From the NCBI RefSeq assembly GCF_028769735.1, contig NC_088176.1:20025501-20089500 (forward strand): 64,000 nt of DNA. The letters run 5' to 3'. This document shows, piece by piece, positions 12,401 through 24,400 of this stretch. The DNA is from Zonotrichia leucophrys gambelii (Eukaryota > Chordata > Aves > Passeriformes > Passerellidae). Position 1 is the stretch's first letter. The number at the start of each line of letters is the position of its first letter. A model generated the notes under the pieces. The model was not told where the DNA came from, made no database searches, and worked only from the letters and a program-made list of their open reading frames with translations. Made by a program: the position numbers and the translations under genes.

Positions 12401-15400
12401 CAGAGTCTACAACCTGAATTTTTCTGCATCTGTGCACAAATTAATACCCGTTTAACTAAATCGACTGGAAAACGCATCTTCACCTACACTGGAGTACACA
12501 GGCAGGTCAACCAAGAAAAACAACTGCAGCATTCTTACCTGATTGGTCAAATGGATACCTAGCACTGTCCTGTCTTCCCAAGAAAGGCCTAGTGGCCTGA
12601 GATGCCTGCAGACTAGTCTGATAGAGGGATTCCAGTTCTGAGAGCTCCTGTTCTGTGTCTTGATTCCACTGTGGATGCAGGTGTACTGGGATCCTGCTCA
12701 AGTCATCTCCAACAGCTCTCTGATCAGAAAGGAGTGGACTCCTCCCAGGTACAGGAAGCCATTCAGTATTCTTATTAGCCTTCTGAGAACTGTAACACCT
12801 AGAAACATTATTCACCCAACGGTCCACAGGCATAGAGGCAACCATGCTACTAGCAGCTCCATCATCCACCTCTTTCATTCCTCCATCATGACAGTGCCTT
12901 TCCATGTAGGGCACAGGGTCTGCCATATTCTGTCCACCTCTTCTACACAGTTCTTCACTGTGAGAACAAAAACTCACAGAAGCAACATGTTGGGCACTAA
13001 AACCCTTCAAAGAAACTACCCCGTCCCTAATATCCACAGTTGAGTGTAATTTTTCAGAAGACTGGGTTTTATTTTCTTGGTTTTGATGGATTAGCTGTCT
13101 GTAACCGGAAGATGAATGGTTGATGAAAGATTTTTGTGTGAACTTTGGAGACTTCTCATCCTGACACACTGCAGTAATCCAGTCTTTTTCACGAGTACCT
13201 TTTCTCTGGGAGACTGCATGCATTTTCTGAAACTGCTCTGCCAAGGAGCGAACGTGTCCCTTTGTACTAAAAGCCTCAGATTTAGAACCATCTGCTGTGC
13301 CATATTCACCCTGTGAGGGAAATAAAATCTCCTGGCTGTTTGCTGTGCAGTACTTATTTTTCTGCAAAGGATCCGAGGAGCACTGCTGTGTAGGGGATGA
13401 AGTTGCAGGGGTCATTGCATGATAGGCCCCTAAAAGATCAATGCTGGGCCGCACTGGAGAGCTTGCAAGTTTGGAACAAGGACTGTGCTGGCTGTCCTTT
13501 TCAGGAGATGCTGCTTGTGGTGGATGTGGACAGGGAAACAATGTAGGCAAAGACCCAGAGTTTACTGTGTTAGCCTTGGATTGGTACTGAGGTGTGAGAA
13601 CAGGCGTTATGTTACGAACCTCTTCTAACGCGCTGCTACTGCAGCAATCCCTATAGTCTTTTAGCCCTGTGGCTGTCGTGTCAGCAAATTCCCCACTCTT
13701 GTGGGCTTCATTCTCAGTTCTTGCAGACCTCTCTGCCAACCCTTGCCTATAAGGAAAAGAGGGAACTTGGTCATGAAAATCAGCAGAAGCAGACTGGAAG
13801 TTTGGAGAGATCCTGTTGGATGGATTGCTTTCAGAAGGGGGCAAGGAGGAAGACTCTGGATATAATGATGAGTGCAATTCATGGCAGGAAGCAGGTGGGT
13901 GGAAGAAAGAACTGGACCCAAATTCCACTTCTTTGTTGGGTTCCAGTGGTACCTCCTGGCTCAGCAGTACTTGGAGCGGGCCAGTCTGTTCACTAAAACA
14001 CACAGAAGAGTAAATGATTAGCAGCAGTCATTGCTTATGTTTATCTCCAGGGTACAGACCCTGCACTAGCTGACATACAGCTCAACACACTCTCCTCAAT
14101 CTATTCTGATGAAGATTTTGCATTAATTTACTAGACACATTTGTGCTAGTCCTTTGCTTCTAACTTTGTTTTCCTACTTTAACAGTCTAACTGAATCAAT
14201 TTCATGTTTTTAAGAGTATTTTGCTACTATTAGGCTTTATATGAAGTATTCTTGCACAGCACCAGAGGCATTTCAACCAGTACACTGAGTACGTGAGAAG
14301 GGATAACTGTAAGAAGAGTAGGAACAGCATTTATATAAAATAAAATAACTGTTTTCAACAGTAACATCTTAGATAGCTTTTAAAATACTTTGGGCATGTT
14401 TGTGATCTGAACATGAACCGACAGTATTTCTGTAAGATTCCCTCTCTCATTCTTCATGAAGAATGACTTGAAAAGTGGAAGAACAGGTTGGAATTTTTTT
14501 CATATCATTTTTATAGTCTAATTCTTTGAGATATTGATCTAAAACATTAAATAAAGTTCAAGTTAAATGCATAACTATTACTCTGCAATAATTTGTACCC
14601 TAAGCATACTTCTAGAAAATAATGTCAATTCTTTTAAGTACCAAAACAAGACAGTTATATTCTTGAGTGGCATTTTTCTGCATTTAGTTAGCATTTTAAT
14701 ATACAGACAGAACAAACAGTAGTACGTCCACAGCCCATGAGAAAATGATAGGCTACATCAGCTCCAGCAGAAAACTTAAGGCAACTGTAAAATTACTGCT
14801 TTGTTTCCTCCTTGAGATGCATGGAATGAAAGTTATCATGAAGACCTAGTTGACGCGTGTAGCAATAGAATACTATTTGTGAGGAATTAAAAACTTTGTA
14901 CTGTCTACAATGTTACTTATATCAAAGCTGGAGTACAGAACTCTGGCTACGAACAGGGTTTCTTTCTCTTTGACTGAAATATTAACATTCAGTTGGATAT
15001 AACACTTTGCAAAAGTAACGCTCTTTTCACAGAGCAGCCATGAGAGAGTTTAGCATTAGCAAAACTAGTTAAAGTGCTTTTCATTTTCTTAGAATATGCC
15101 ACATGCCTAATTTGAGCTCTGCATTTCTCCTGTAAGAGAGAATATAATGGACTCCTGATTGACAACAAGATCAGCTTTCATTACATGTAATTCAGGTACT
15201 GCAGGAAAAGAAAAGAATGTTAAGAACTATAGCCTTGCAGGTGCGCAAATTAACTGGGTTTGGATATAGCTGTACCCGGCATTTTACAGAAAGGAACAGA
15301 AAAATGATTCTCATCTGAGATTTTACCTAAGCTTCTGGTAATACAACATGTTAGGAAGGGGAGAGGGGAAAAAAAGTAACAGTTCAAGAAATAGCCTGGA

Positions 15401-18400
15401 AATTGGATAGAGATGGTCTAGTGCTAGGAGGGAATGGCATGGGAAGAAAGAAGGATTAAGCTGCATGCTAAAGACAGTAGGAAGAAGGGATCAGTTATAG
15501 CAGAGAGTTAATTATGCTGTAGTTAAAGTCAGTATGGAAGAAAGAATCATGAAGAGACACTGAGGAGGGCTGGTAAGCCAGGCTACAGGATGCTGAGAAG
15601 CACAGAAAGAAAATGAAGAATGATGGAGTAGTCAAGGTGACAGGATCAGGATCTGGATTCAAGAGTTGTACCAGTGCACCACGAGAGAAGTGGACTAGAA
15701 AGATCAGTGTACTCAACAGTTTTCAAACTACAGAGCACTAAGCATACTGGCTAATATTCCCAACATAAAAGCAACTACAGCAAAATTTTGACTGCAGTAC
15801 AGTCTTTTACTGACTGAGTCCTGAAATTGCTCCTGATTATAAACAGTCCCATTTTATCCTAACGTATCCCCACTTTTTTTAGCCAGATTATTGTCTATTG
15901 TATTTTTTCCCTTGGTGCATGAGACATCAATGCTGCCAGGCACTGACTGCTACAATTCTGTGTCACAGATCACATTCTGAACACATGCACATTGGACTGT
16001 TCTATAACGACTGGGAGAAAGGGTGGTGGGGAGGGGAAAAATGGGGTAGTTGACTGTTTTACAATAGGATTGAACCTAGAGAAGAGAAGAGTAGGTGTAA
16101 CACAGTAGGACTTGGACCATCCAGGGAATAGACATAGTTTGCTATTTCTTTCCAGACTGCACTGCTCACAGAGGCAGCCCGGGTGGTGCCCAGGCGAGGT
16201 ACTGGCACTACCTGGTAGACTGGGCCATGGTGCCGCCCTGGGGTGGGTGGCAGGCCGGCGGAGGCAGCGGCTGCGGTGGCTGTTGGTGCTGCATGCGATC
16301 CTGGAGGCTCCGGGCTTTTCGGATACTGATTTGCAGCTTCTTATCGACTAGGGCTCTGCTGTGAGTGCTAGCGCTGGCATCATGCATGGCAAGTCTTAGT
16401 TTAGCTAAAATGCAAAAGAAAACATAGCAGAAAACAAACAGAAAAAAGGAATAAAATTGAAAAAGAAAAAAAAAAGAAAAAAGATGCAGCAGGAACAAAA
16501 AACATGGACCATGCAAATACTGCCACAAAAGAATTCACAAGGATGCTACTGTTTCATTAATGCACATTCAGCTTAGCCAGGTGTACAAACACATTAATTG
16601 AAACTAAACCAAAATAAAATAAAAATATCGTTGTTTTAGCCCAATTTCTCATCCCTTCACACAGGCTCTTTCCAGCTCTACTACAATGATGCTTCAATCT
16701 GTCATGTACTCTTCTCCTGCATCCTCCACACCTGGGACTCCCTTTGTGCGCAGGAATACCCAGCTGGGATTTGAGATTCCTTGCTGGAAAGAAAGCTAAT
16801 AGAGCTGTCACTACAACTGTATGCTGCACCCTTTATTCTGCAGTCCATAAAAGCCAATTTCTAAATGAAAACAGCACAGGAGCTACTCACCCTGTCTGCA
16901 GCCATTCTACACAGACAGAGGGGAGCATGGGGTGAGACAGCCAGCCAGTCATAATGGAAAAACACCAAAATTAAAATGAAATCACATAGCACACATTCTC
17001 AAAGGTCACAATGCATTTAAGCATTTCAATGTCCTAATGCTTTTTTCTTCATGAAAGTTAAAGTACAGCATAGTTCACTTCTGCTAATCCAGAAGAGTCT
17101 AGAGTGGGCTACCATTTTCTTCCTATGCTACACCCTCCATGAAAAACAGGGCAGCTTAACGGCCTTTGCAGTTCGGCCTGACAATGGAGAGAAAAATTGT
17201 GAGGATTGAGTGGGAAGGGGAACCACCTAGCAGGTGCTTGCTGAAACATAACAGCACCAAAAAGGGCACATCAGCACCCCAGTGCTGTTACAGCCTTAGC
17301 ACTGGAGAGAACAACAAAATGAATGTAAACATGAAAAAAACAGAGATGAAGAGGAATAGGACTAAAACGTACAAATGAAAATGCTTATAAAAATGAAAAA
17401 TTCTCTCCACCTGCATGTTCCTAAAGAGCAGCTGGACCCCCTATCACAACCTGACCACTTACTGTGATGCGGTGTTTCAGCCTCTATTGTGTATTAGTAA
17501 CTGTCAAAGCGCAGTAGCTCAGGTGGTTACGGTTACTTACATATAGCTTCGTTACAGAGAGCCAAAGCTGCAGCACAATCCCCCTTCTGCTCCTGATTCA
17601 GCGACTCTTCAAAGATTGAGTCTGCCTCCTGCATCGACTTCTCAAAGCCATCACTCCTCCCTGCAAATGGGCAGCACCCTTCATTTTGGTTTCATTATTG
17701 CAGAACCCTCACTTACCCTCATCCCATTTGTGATCACCAAATCCTTCCACACGCGGATTCTTGTAGAGGCTGTGCATATTCCAGACTGCACCACCTAACC
17801 CTCTCTAAGCAGAGGTACATCTTGAGCACCCTCATATGCTTGACATCCATACAGCAAAACAACATGAAAGGGATTTTTCCGTCAAGTTTTCTTTAGCTGA
17901 GAGAGTTGTACCAGCTTATTCTACTATTTTCAACACTTTAAGTCAGTATAAAAGATGGTACAGACATAAAACAGAGTCAGTTCAAATGACTTCTGTCAAG
18001 AAGGAATTAAACTAAATTTAGAACCAAATCTAAACCAAAATGTATCAGTAAAAGAAATACAGCAGATTAGGGTTTTTTCATTGTATCTTAAGTTTCCTGA
18101 CAAAATCCATCTGCCTCTTCTTCATCAAAATGGAAACAAACTGAAACAATCAACATGTCTGGGAAAGAAAATTCAGGAGTTGAGTGTGAACATAAATGCC
18201 TGCATGAAATACTTCCATAAATGAGTTTAGTGCATACACCTTAATTGCTGTAAGTCAGAATATAAAAACCCAACAGTCTTGCAACTTGAAAAACAAGGTG
18301 GTGGAAGCTGAGAAGAAGGGGACAACTGTCAAGAATTCCTTTTGTAACAATTTGGAAAACAGTGCTGGAGAAGGATAAATAATTTTGGACACAAAAAGAA

Positions 18401-21400
18401 ACTGTGTCCTGGCATCATAATATCCATTTCTGAGAGGAAGAAATGCCCAAACTATTTTGTGTCACCTATTAGGCATTATGCAAATTATACACTAAAATGT
18501 AAACATTCAAATTAGGCAGGGAAAATAGAAAATAAAACTTGACTTTTACTCTGTTCGGGGTGGGTCTTTTTAATGGAACGTCTCTGTCATTGTGGCAGAG
18601 AATGTGAGAACCTTGATCAGCCAACAATAAATTTCCTTCTCTCAATCTGCATAACACATGCTGTGGCCTGACCTGCTCCCTAACATCGCTGTGCACAGAT
18701 CTAAATACAAACTCTTTTACCATAAACCCCAAAGAATCTGCATTAAAAGCTAGTACTGGAGAGAGAAGTGAGTTGTTAGAGCAGTAAGTTAATCAAGCAG
18801 CACCTTCAGTTTCAAAATCAAGGCAACTGAGGCTTGTAATCAAGGGCAGAACACTAAAGTTAGCTTTCTTTGCATGAATTTAGCAGTTTACTTGAGGGGA
18901 AAATGAGTCACAAGTGTTCTGGAGTTCTGCATACAAGCAAGCCTTCCAGGCAGTCCAGCAGTCTGTGCAGCTATTATATCTCTGACTGGGGTGGGGAAAG
19001 GCTGAAAAGGAATAAACAAAGGCCTCCCTAGATCTCAAGTCAATGCATCTGGACTCCTCAAACATTCCACTAAATTCTTTTTTTGATTAAGCATTAGTCT
19101 AATTTACTTTCTTTTCAACAAAGAAAAGCTAAGTAATATTTGCTTTCATCAACTAATAGAATAGATCAAAAAGAGGGGTAAAGTACTGGAGAATATGCTG
19201 TTTTCTTTCATGCAGGAGAAGCAGAGAAGACAACATGCTCAGCAACAGAGGTTTACTTTTCAGTTTTTAAACCACTGGCATTTATATTACAAAAAAACCC
19301 CACTATATTAATAGAAAAATATATTTATCTACTCTGGTACATCAGAATTTTTGACCTGGTTACCAGCAGACCATAGCAGGACTGTAAAGTATAACTGATG
19401 GTCAGTAAAAATTATACACACATTCCCAGTCAGACATTCTCATGGAGATCATATTGTTCAGCTGTCACTGGCACAGTGTCATTCTGCCTGCTGAGCAGTT
19501 GGCATGGCTGTAGGTTGCAAAGCACAGGTGGGATCGTGTCCAAAACTGGCACTGCTGTGGGCTGCCCCTCTCCTTCCTCTCCTTGAGCAGCAAACCAGCA
19601 ACCTCAACTCCCTTCTACATCAGGTTGGAGGAAGCAGCACAGGGATGCCAGGAGGCCTGGCAGCACAGGTTACCACAGCAGGACTGCCCTGATCATATAC
19701 ATTAGTTAGACCAGAGCCCAGGTGCTCACTCTTCTTGGCCCTGCTCACCCTCCAACAACCCCCAGCTAAGTGTTCCAGCAGGTTTCAAGGTTCACTCTTG
19801 ACTGGGTCAGTGCACTTTATCCCACATTTCTCCTGAAGCCCCTTACTGGCAGATGGAGATTCAGGGCTAAAACAAAGTATTACATGTGAATCCTGTCATG
19901 TTCCCTCTGTTCCAGCTGCATCCTTCCAATTAAACCTGTTTTGCTGCCATCTCCTCCCAGAAAGATGAGGAGTCATGGAAAAGACAATCAAACTTCGTAT
20001 TTGGTTTTTGATTTTTTAAAAATTCTTTTTCTCTAGAAAAGACAGGCAACTAAACCCAGCTCAGATTTTCAATTAGATCCAGCCAGAGTACTTGTCCCAA
20101 CACCTGTGCCATGGGCCCACAGCCAGGCAGGGAGAAACACTGCAAAGCACAAGGGCAGAACAAGCAGAATAGCTCAGGGCTGCAAAGGTACTAAAATCAA
20201 GCAGAAGCAGAATGATGGTTTATATTAACCACCTCTGCTGCACATGAAGCTGAGGTGCCTGAAAGGTAAAAACAGCCCTGCCCATTCCAAGATGCTGGTT
20301 AAAGGCTTACAGCTAAATCAAGGTATCAATACTATCAACAGTGTGTATCACTAAAAAATTGGAAAAATGCAGATATACTAAGAATATCTCTACATTATTT
20401 TGCTTTTTCATTTAAGAAGAAATTTGGTCAAAATACTAAACAGTTTTTTTACTCTCTACAGGTTTGAAATGGACAGTATTTTACTTCCTGAAGGCATATG
20501 TCTGTAATGGGGGGTGGATGTGGCTATAGACACACACACAGACAAATCAGGAAACGACATTCAAAGGTTAAAAAAACTTCAGCACTACCATCTTGCAAAA
20601 TATACTGCATTCAAAGGTTACCCTGATTCTGCAGTTCATCTAGATCCATAAACCTGCTGGGACGGGGATTAAAGCCCATTGCTGCCTCCATTTCCTTTTC
20701 TCTTTTTCTGCGTAGCTCTTGCTCATGTGCTCTCCTTGCCACCTCTTCTTGCAATTCATCCAGCTCACTCTTTAAAGGAACAAAGATGTCTCCACCTTCA
20801 AAACAAACAAGCAACGTTTTTGATAGCTACATCTCTTAAAGTATCCCTTGAAAGACAAGGCGATATTATTGGAGAATAAAATTAATATTAGGTAATAAGA
20901 GTCTGAGACCACAGAATTGCAGAACATAAATTTTGTTTAGTTTTATTTATAAAAATACAGCAGTTCTTCAAGCTCCCCTGCAGCACAGCCTATGGATTCA
21001 CTGACTCACACAAACAGCATATAGAACAGAAAGAACCATTGGAAGAAATGACCCTAAGCTGATGATGAAATCTTGAGGCTTCTTGCTGCGTTTATAACTT
21101 GTAAATAAAGCTATGTCAAATTAGCCAGATCACTAGCTCGTGGAAGTTAAATGGATTCCAATGAGATGTTTTTCATCTAACTGCATGAAGTGGATGAAAA
21201 CGGGAGGAAAATAAAGCACCTCAATATCCTACACAACAGAAATCCATCAGTTCTCATTCCCACTCCAACTATTACTGGTATTCACAAAGTGTCTCCCCTG
21301 CTGCCTTTCCCTTCCCTCTCTGGAAAAAAGTATTTCCTTAGAATGATATATAAGCAGAAAAGCTTAGCCTCAGCCCAAACAGCTTGTAAAAGAACATTCA

Positions 21401-24400
21401 CAGTTTTAACAGTTTTGAATTTTGTATAGAATTACAAGCTGGTTTTCAGAACTCTACTAAGTTATGAGCTATGCTTGGTAAGGTTTTTTTGATGGCAGAA
21501 TATTGAATTATAAGAAAGAATAGGAAAAAAGAGTTTTATTTTATCATTTAAGTCAATACACAAAAAGACATGCCAGAGCAACATGATCAAAGGAATATTC
21601 CAACAAGTTTTTCGCAATCCCCTTTGGTAAATCTTAGAATTATTTCTTATAAAACTGTTATGTTCTTCAAAGTTGCTTCTCCCTTTCCCTATACTTTCCC
21701 TGTGAACATAAACATCCAGAAAGCAAAGAACAGCTCAATACATTTTACCTTCCATAACCACCCCTACAAAGTGTACCTTACCATTTCCCATGGTGTGTGG
21801 GCTGTTTGTCCAGCTCCCAATTGATGAAGCTGAATCCATTTCCAAGATGCTGCTGCTGTGAGACTTTGGGATGTTACGCCATGCAGGAACAAAGGCACTT
21901 CCTCTCTTCATATGAACATCCCTCCAAGAAGAGAGTAATTATAGTTTACCATTTGACTAATTTCTCCAGGAGAAATTGTATCTACCTTTTTTGTAACCAC
22001 ACAAATACATACTTGCATTTTAATCTCATTTTTAAAGAAGTCCACCATAAGAAAATCTTGGAAGAAACAGGGGAAGAGAACGTTAACAAGGAAGACAGTA
22101 ATTCTATTCCCCTCCGTAAGATGATGCATTTCATATTAAACTGTGGTCCAGGAGTTGTTCAGAACAGATTCTTACATATTGTTTATTGGCCATAAACAGT
22201 GCCAATTTGTGATTACCTAAAGCTTACTAAGTCAAGGAAAGAAACACATTGTGCTGTCTATTTTTACATACAAATATTACAAGTATGTCAGAAAACAAAG
22301 ATTTCTATACAAGGCTACTGATTTCTGATTTTGTACAAGGTGTCTATGAATCAATGGTCTAATGCAAACAAAAAGCACTATGAGTTACTCAAAGTACAAG
22401 TTTTTAAATCGTAGACTAAAGGCACAGCTATTTCAGATGCATCATTTTAGGCTGTATTTCTCGCTCACTCAATCCCCGTTTTTTTCTCTGCTCACCAGCA
22501 GGAAGTTATCAATATACTGAGAAGAATAGGCTCCCATTTCCCTACTATTTCTCCCCTGTTCCAATACAGCTATATTTAAAACTAGGACCACTGTTTTGCA
22601 AAATGTTCTACACCATTATGTAACGACAAAAACAATCAAGACTTCAATCATTCCAAACAAGAATTTTGTTGAAATGTACCTGTGAGTATTTGAACTTTCA
22701 GACAAGGGCATGTCCAGACTAACTGGGCTGTTGCTGTTGCGCTCACTGCTTTCATAGCCAGACTCCATCCTCTGTATTAGGTGAGGATGTTGATCCACCA
22801 TGTGGTGCTGGGTGCCCCGGCCCAGCACACCACGCTTGTATCTCACATTTGACTGGCTTGACCTTGTTTCGTGAACAGCATGCTCCTTCACCTCATTCTC
22901 AGTAAGTTCTTTACCTGTTGAGATAACACAGCTTGGTAGAAGACATAAGCTTCAATACCAGCAAAACATCCATACATGTTAGCTTCTCAAATATGTTTAA
23001 ATCACCATCCTTAGTTTTGTGTAAACCCTGCAATATTAAACAAGAAAAACGCAATACTTTTACAGCTTTCCTAGCAATTTTAAGCAATAACCTGTTCACA
23101 AATTTATCTTTGAGTCTTTCTTCAGTATAACTTAGCATATTTCCCCTGAGGTAACAATTATGTCTGGAATGAAAATCCTTTCTTCCCCAAAATAATTTTT
23201 ATTTGTACAAGATAATTTTACAGTATATCTAATTGCATTTCCAATACTCTGTCATACCTACTTTAGATGCTCTCATTTTTTACACTGTTTATTTTACTAT
23301 TTATGATTTGTTGTGGCTTATACAGAGGACAGGAAAACTTGGGGTTTTTTTTAATTCTCCCTTATACATTTCACAGTCTTTCCACTTAATTCTTGTTTGC
23401 GTCCCTTCCTTCCCTGGCAGTGTGTTCTCTTCCCCTTCCCTTTACATATCTCTTTATGCTTCCCAATTATTTTCAATTGTCAAAACCAGCAAAGTCTCCA
23501 TGTACAAGCTGCATAGCTATAAAATCTTTCCAGATAAATCATCACTGGCTTCCACGCTCTTATCTTCACAACAAGACCTCTGCACTGATACACAAGGTAC
23601 TTTCTGCACCATACTCTGAGCCATCAAGTAAAAATACCATGATGAGCCAGAGGAAAAACCAGAGCAATACAAAAGCTTGCTCCAAAGGACAAACTTGGCA
23701 CACTCAGTAATACAGCTTGTGTCCATTCAAGCAGGGTAGATGGTATAGTCTCCCTTAATTTTCCCTTAGACAGGAAACGCAGGACACAGAAATCAAACAG
23801 AACTACCACACATGCAATATGAATACCCACACAGGATTCAGTCTTCACAGACATGACTCACCACTGACCTGAATTCCATGCTCAAAATTTCACTTCCCAC
23901 ACATTCTGAAGTAAATCTTCTCAAACTCTTACCTGCTTCTTCAGAGAAAGGGCTAAGCTGAGTGTAGCCACAATGCTTCCTCTTGTCTTTACTGAAGATG
24001 CTGTCTATATTCAGAGACTCTCTTTTGGGTCTCCACGTTGGCCGGTACCTGCTAGATGAACTGGACTTAGATTCACTACTGGTACTCTCCGCTTCCCAGT
24101 CGCGGGTGTGCGCAGAAAGGCTTTTTGAGGGTCGTGTTTCTGCCTGATCCACGGTGTTCCCTCCGCGAGGGGAATTCTGCATGGTTTGGGAAATCTGCTG
24201 TGGTCTGCTGTGGATCATATTGCTCACTGTCTCTTTAAATTCCCTCAGCCTGCTGGTGCTGCTGGATGGTTTGGGGGCAGTTCTGGGGGCTTGTTTCTCC
24301 TTCAAGGTTTCCCCTGCAGTTTGTAGAGACAGCAAAAGCCACAAAAATAACTTCAATTAAGCTAGCAGCCCTACTTGCAGCATCTTCATGCAGACTTTGA

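Larger units (their letters stand above)
8964..12538 (-). other. USP54 introns 18 and 19 (2328 and 1128 nt)
   Basis: Intron 19 holds a direct repeat next to a perfect AP-1 site near 9890-9915. Intron 18 has a small 8-bp stem hairpin at 11020-11039. Exon 19 lies within this span. Confidence 0.8.
13993..17540 (-). other. USP54 introns 16 and 17 (1136 and 2219 nt)
   Basis: Intron 17 holds the G-quadruplex at 16013-16046. Intron 16 has an A-rich run near 16455-16480, just past exon 17 on the acceptor side. Exon 17 lies within this span. Confidence 0.8.

Noticed and set aside
12660..13043. Plus-strand frame of 127 codons opposite exon 18
   Set aside because: It is the shadow of the USP54 coding exon.
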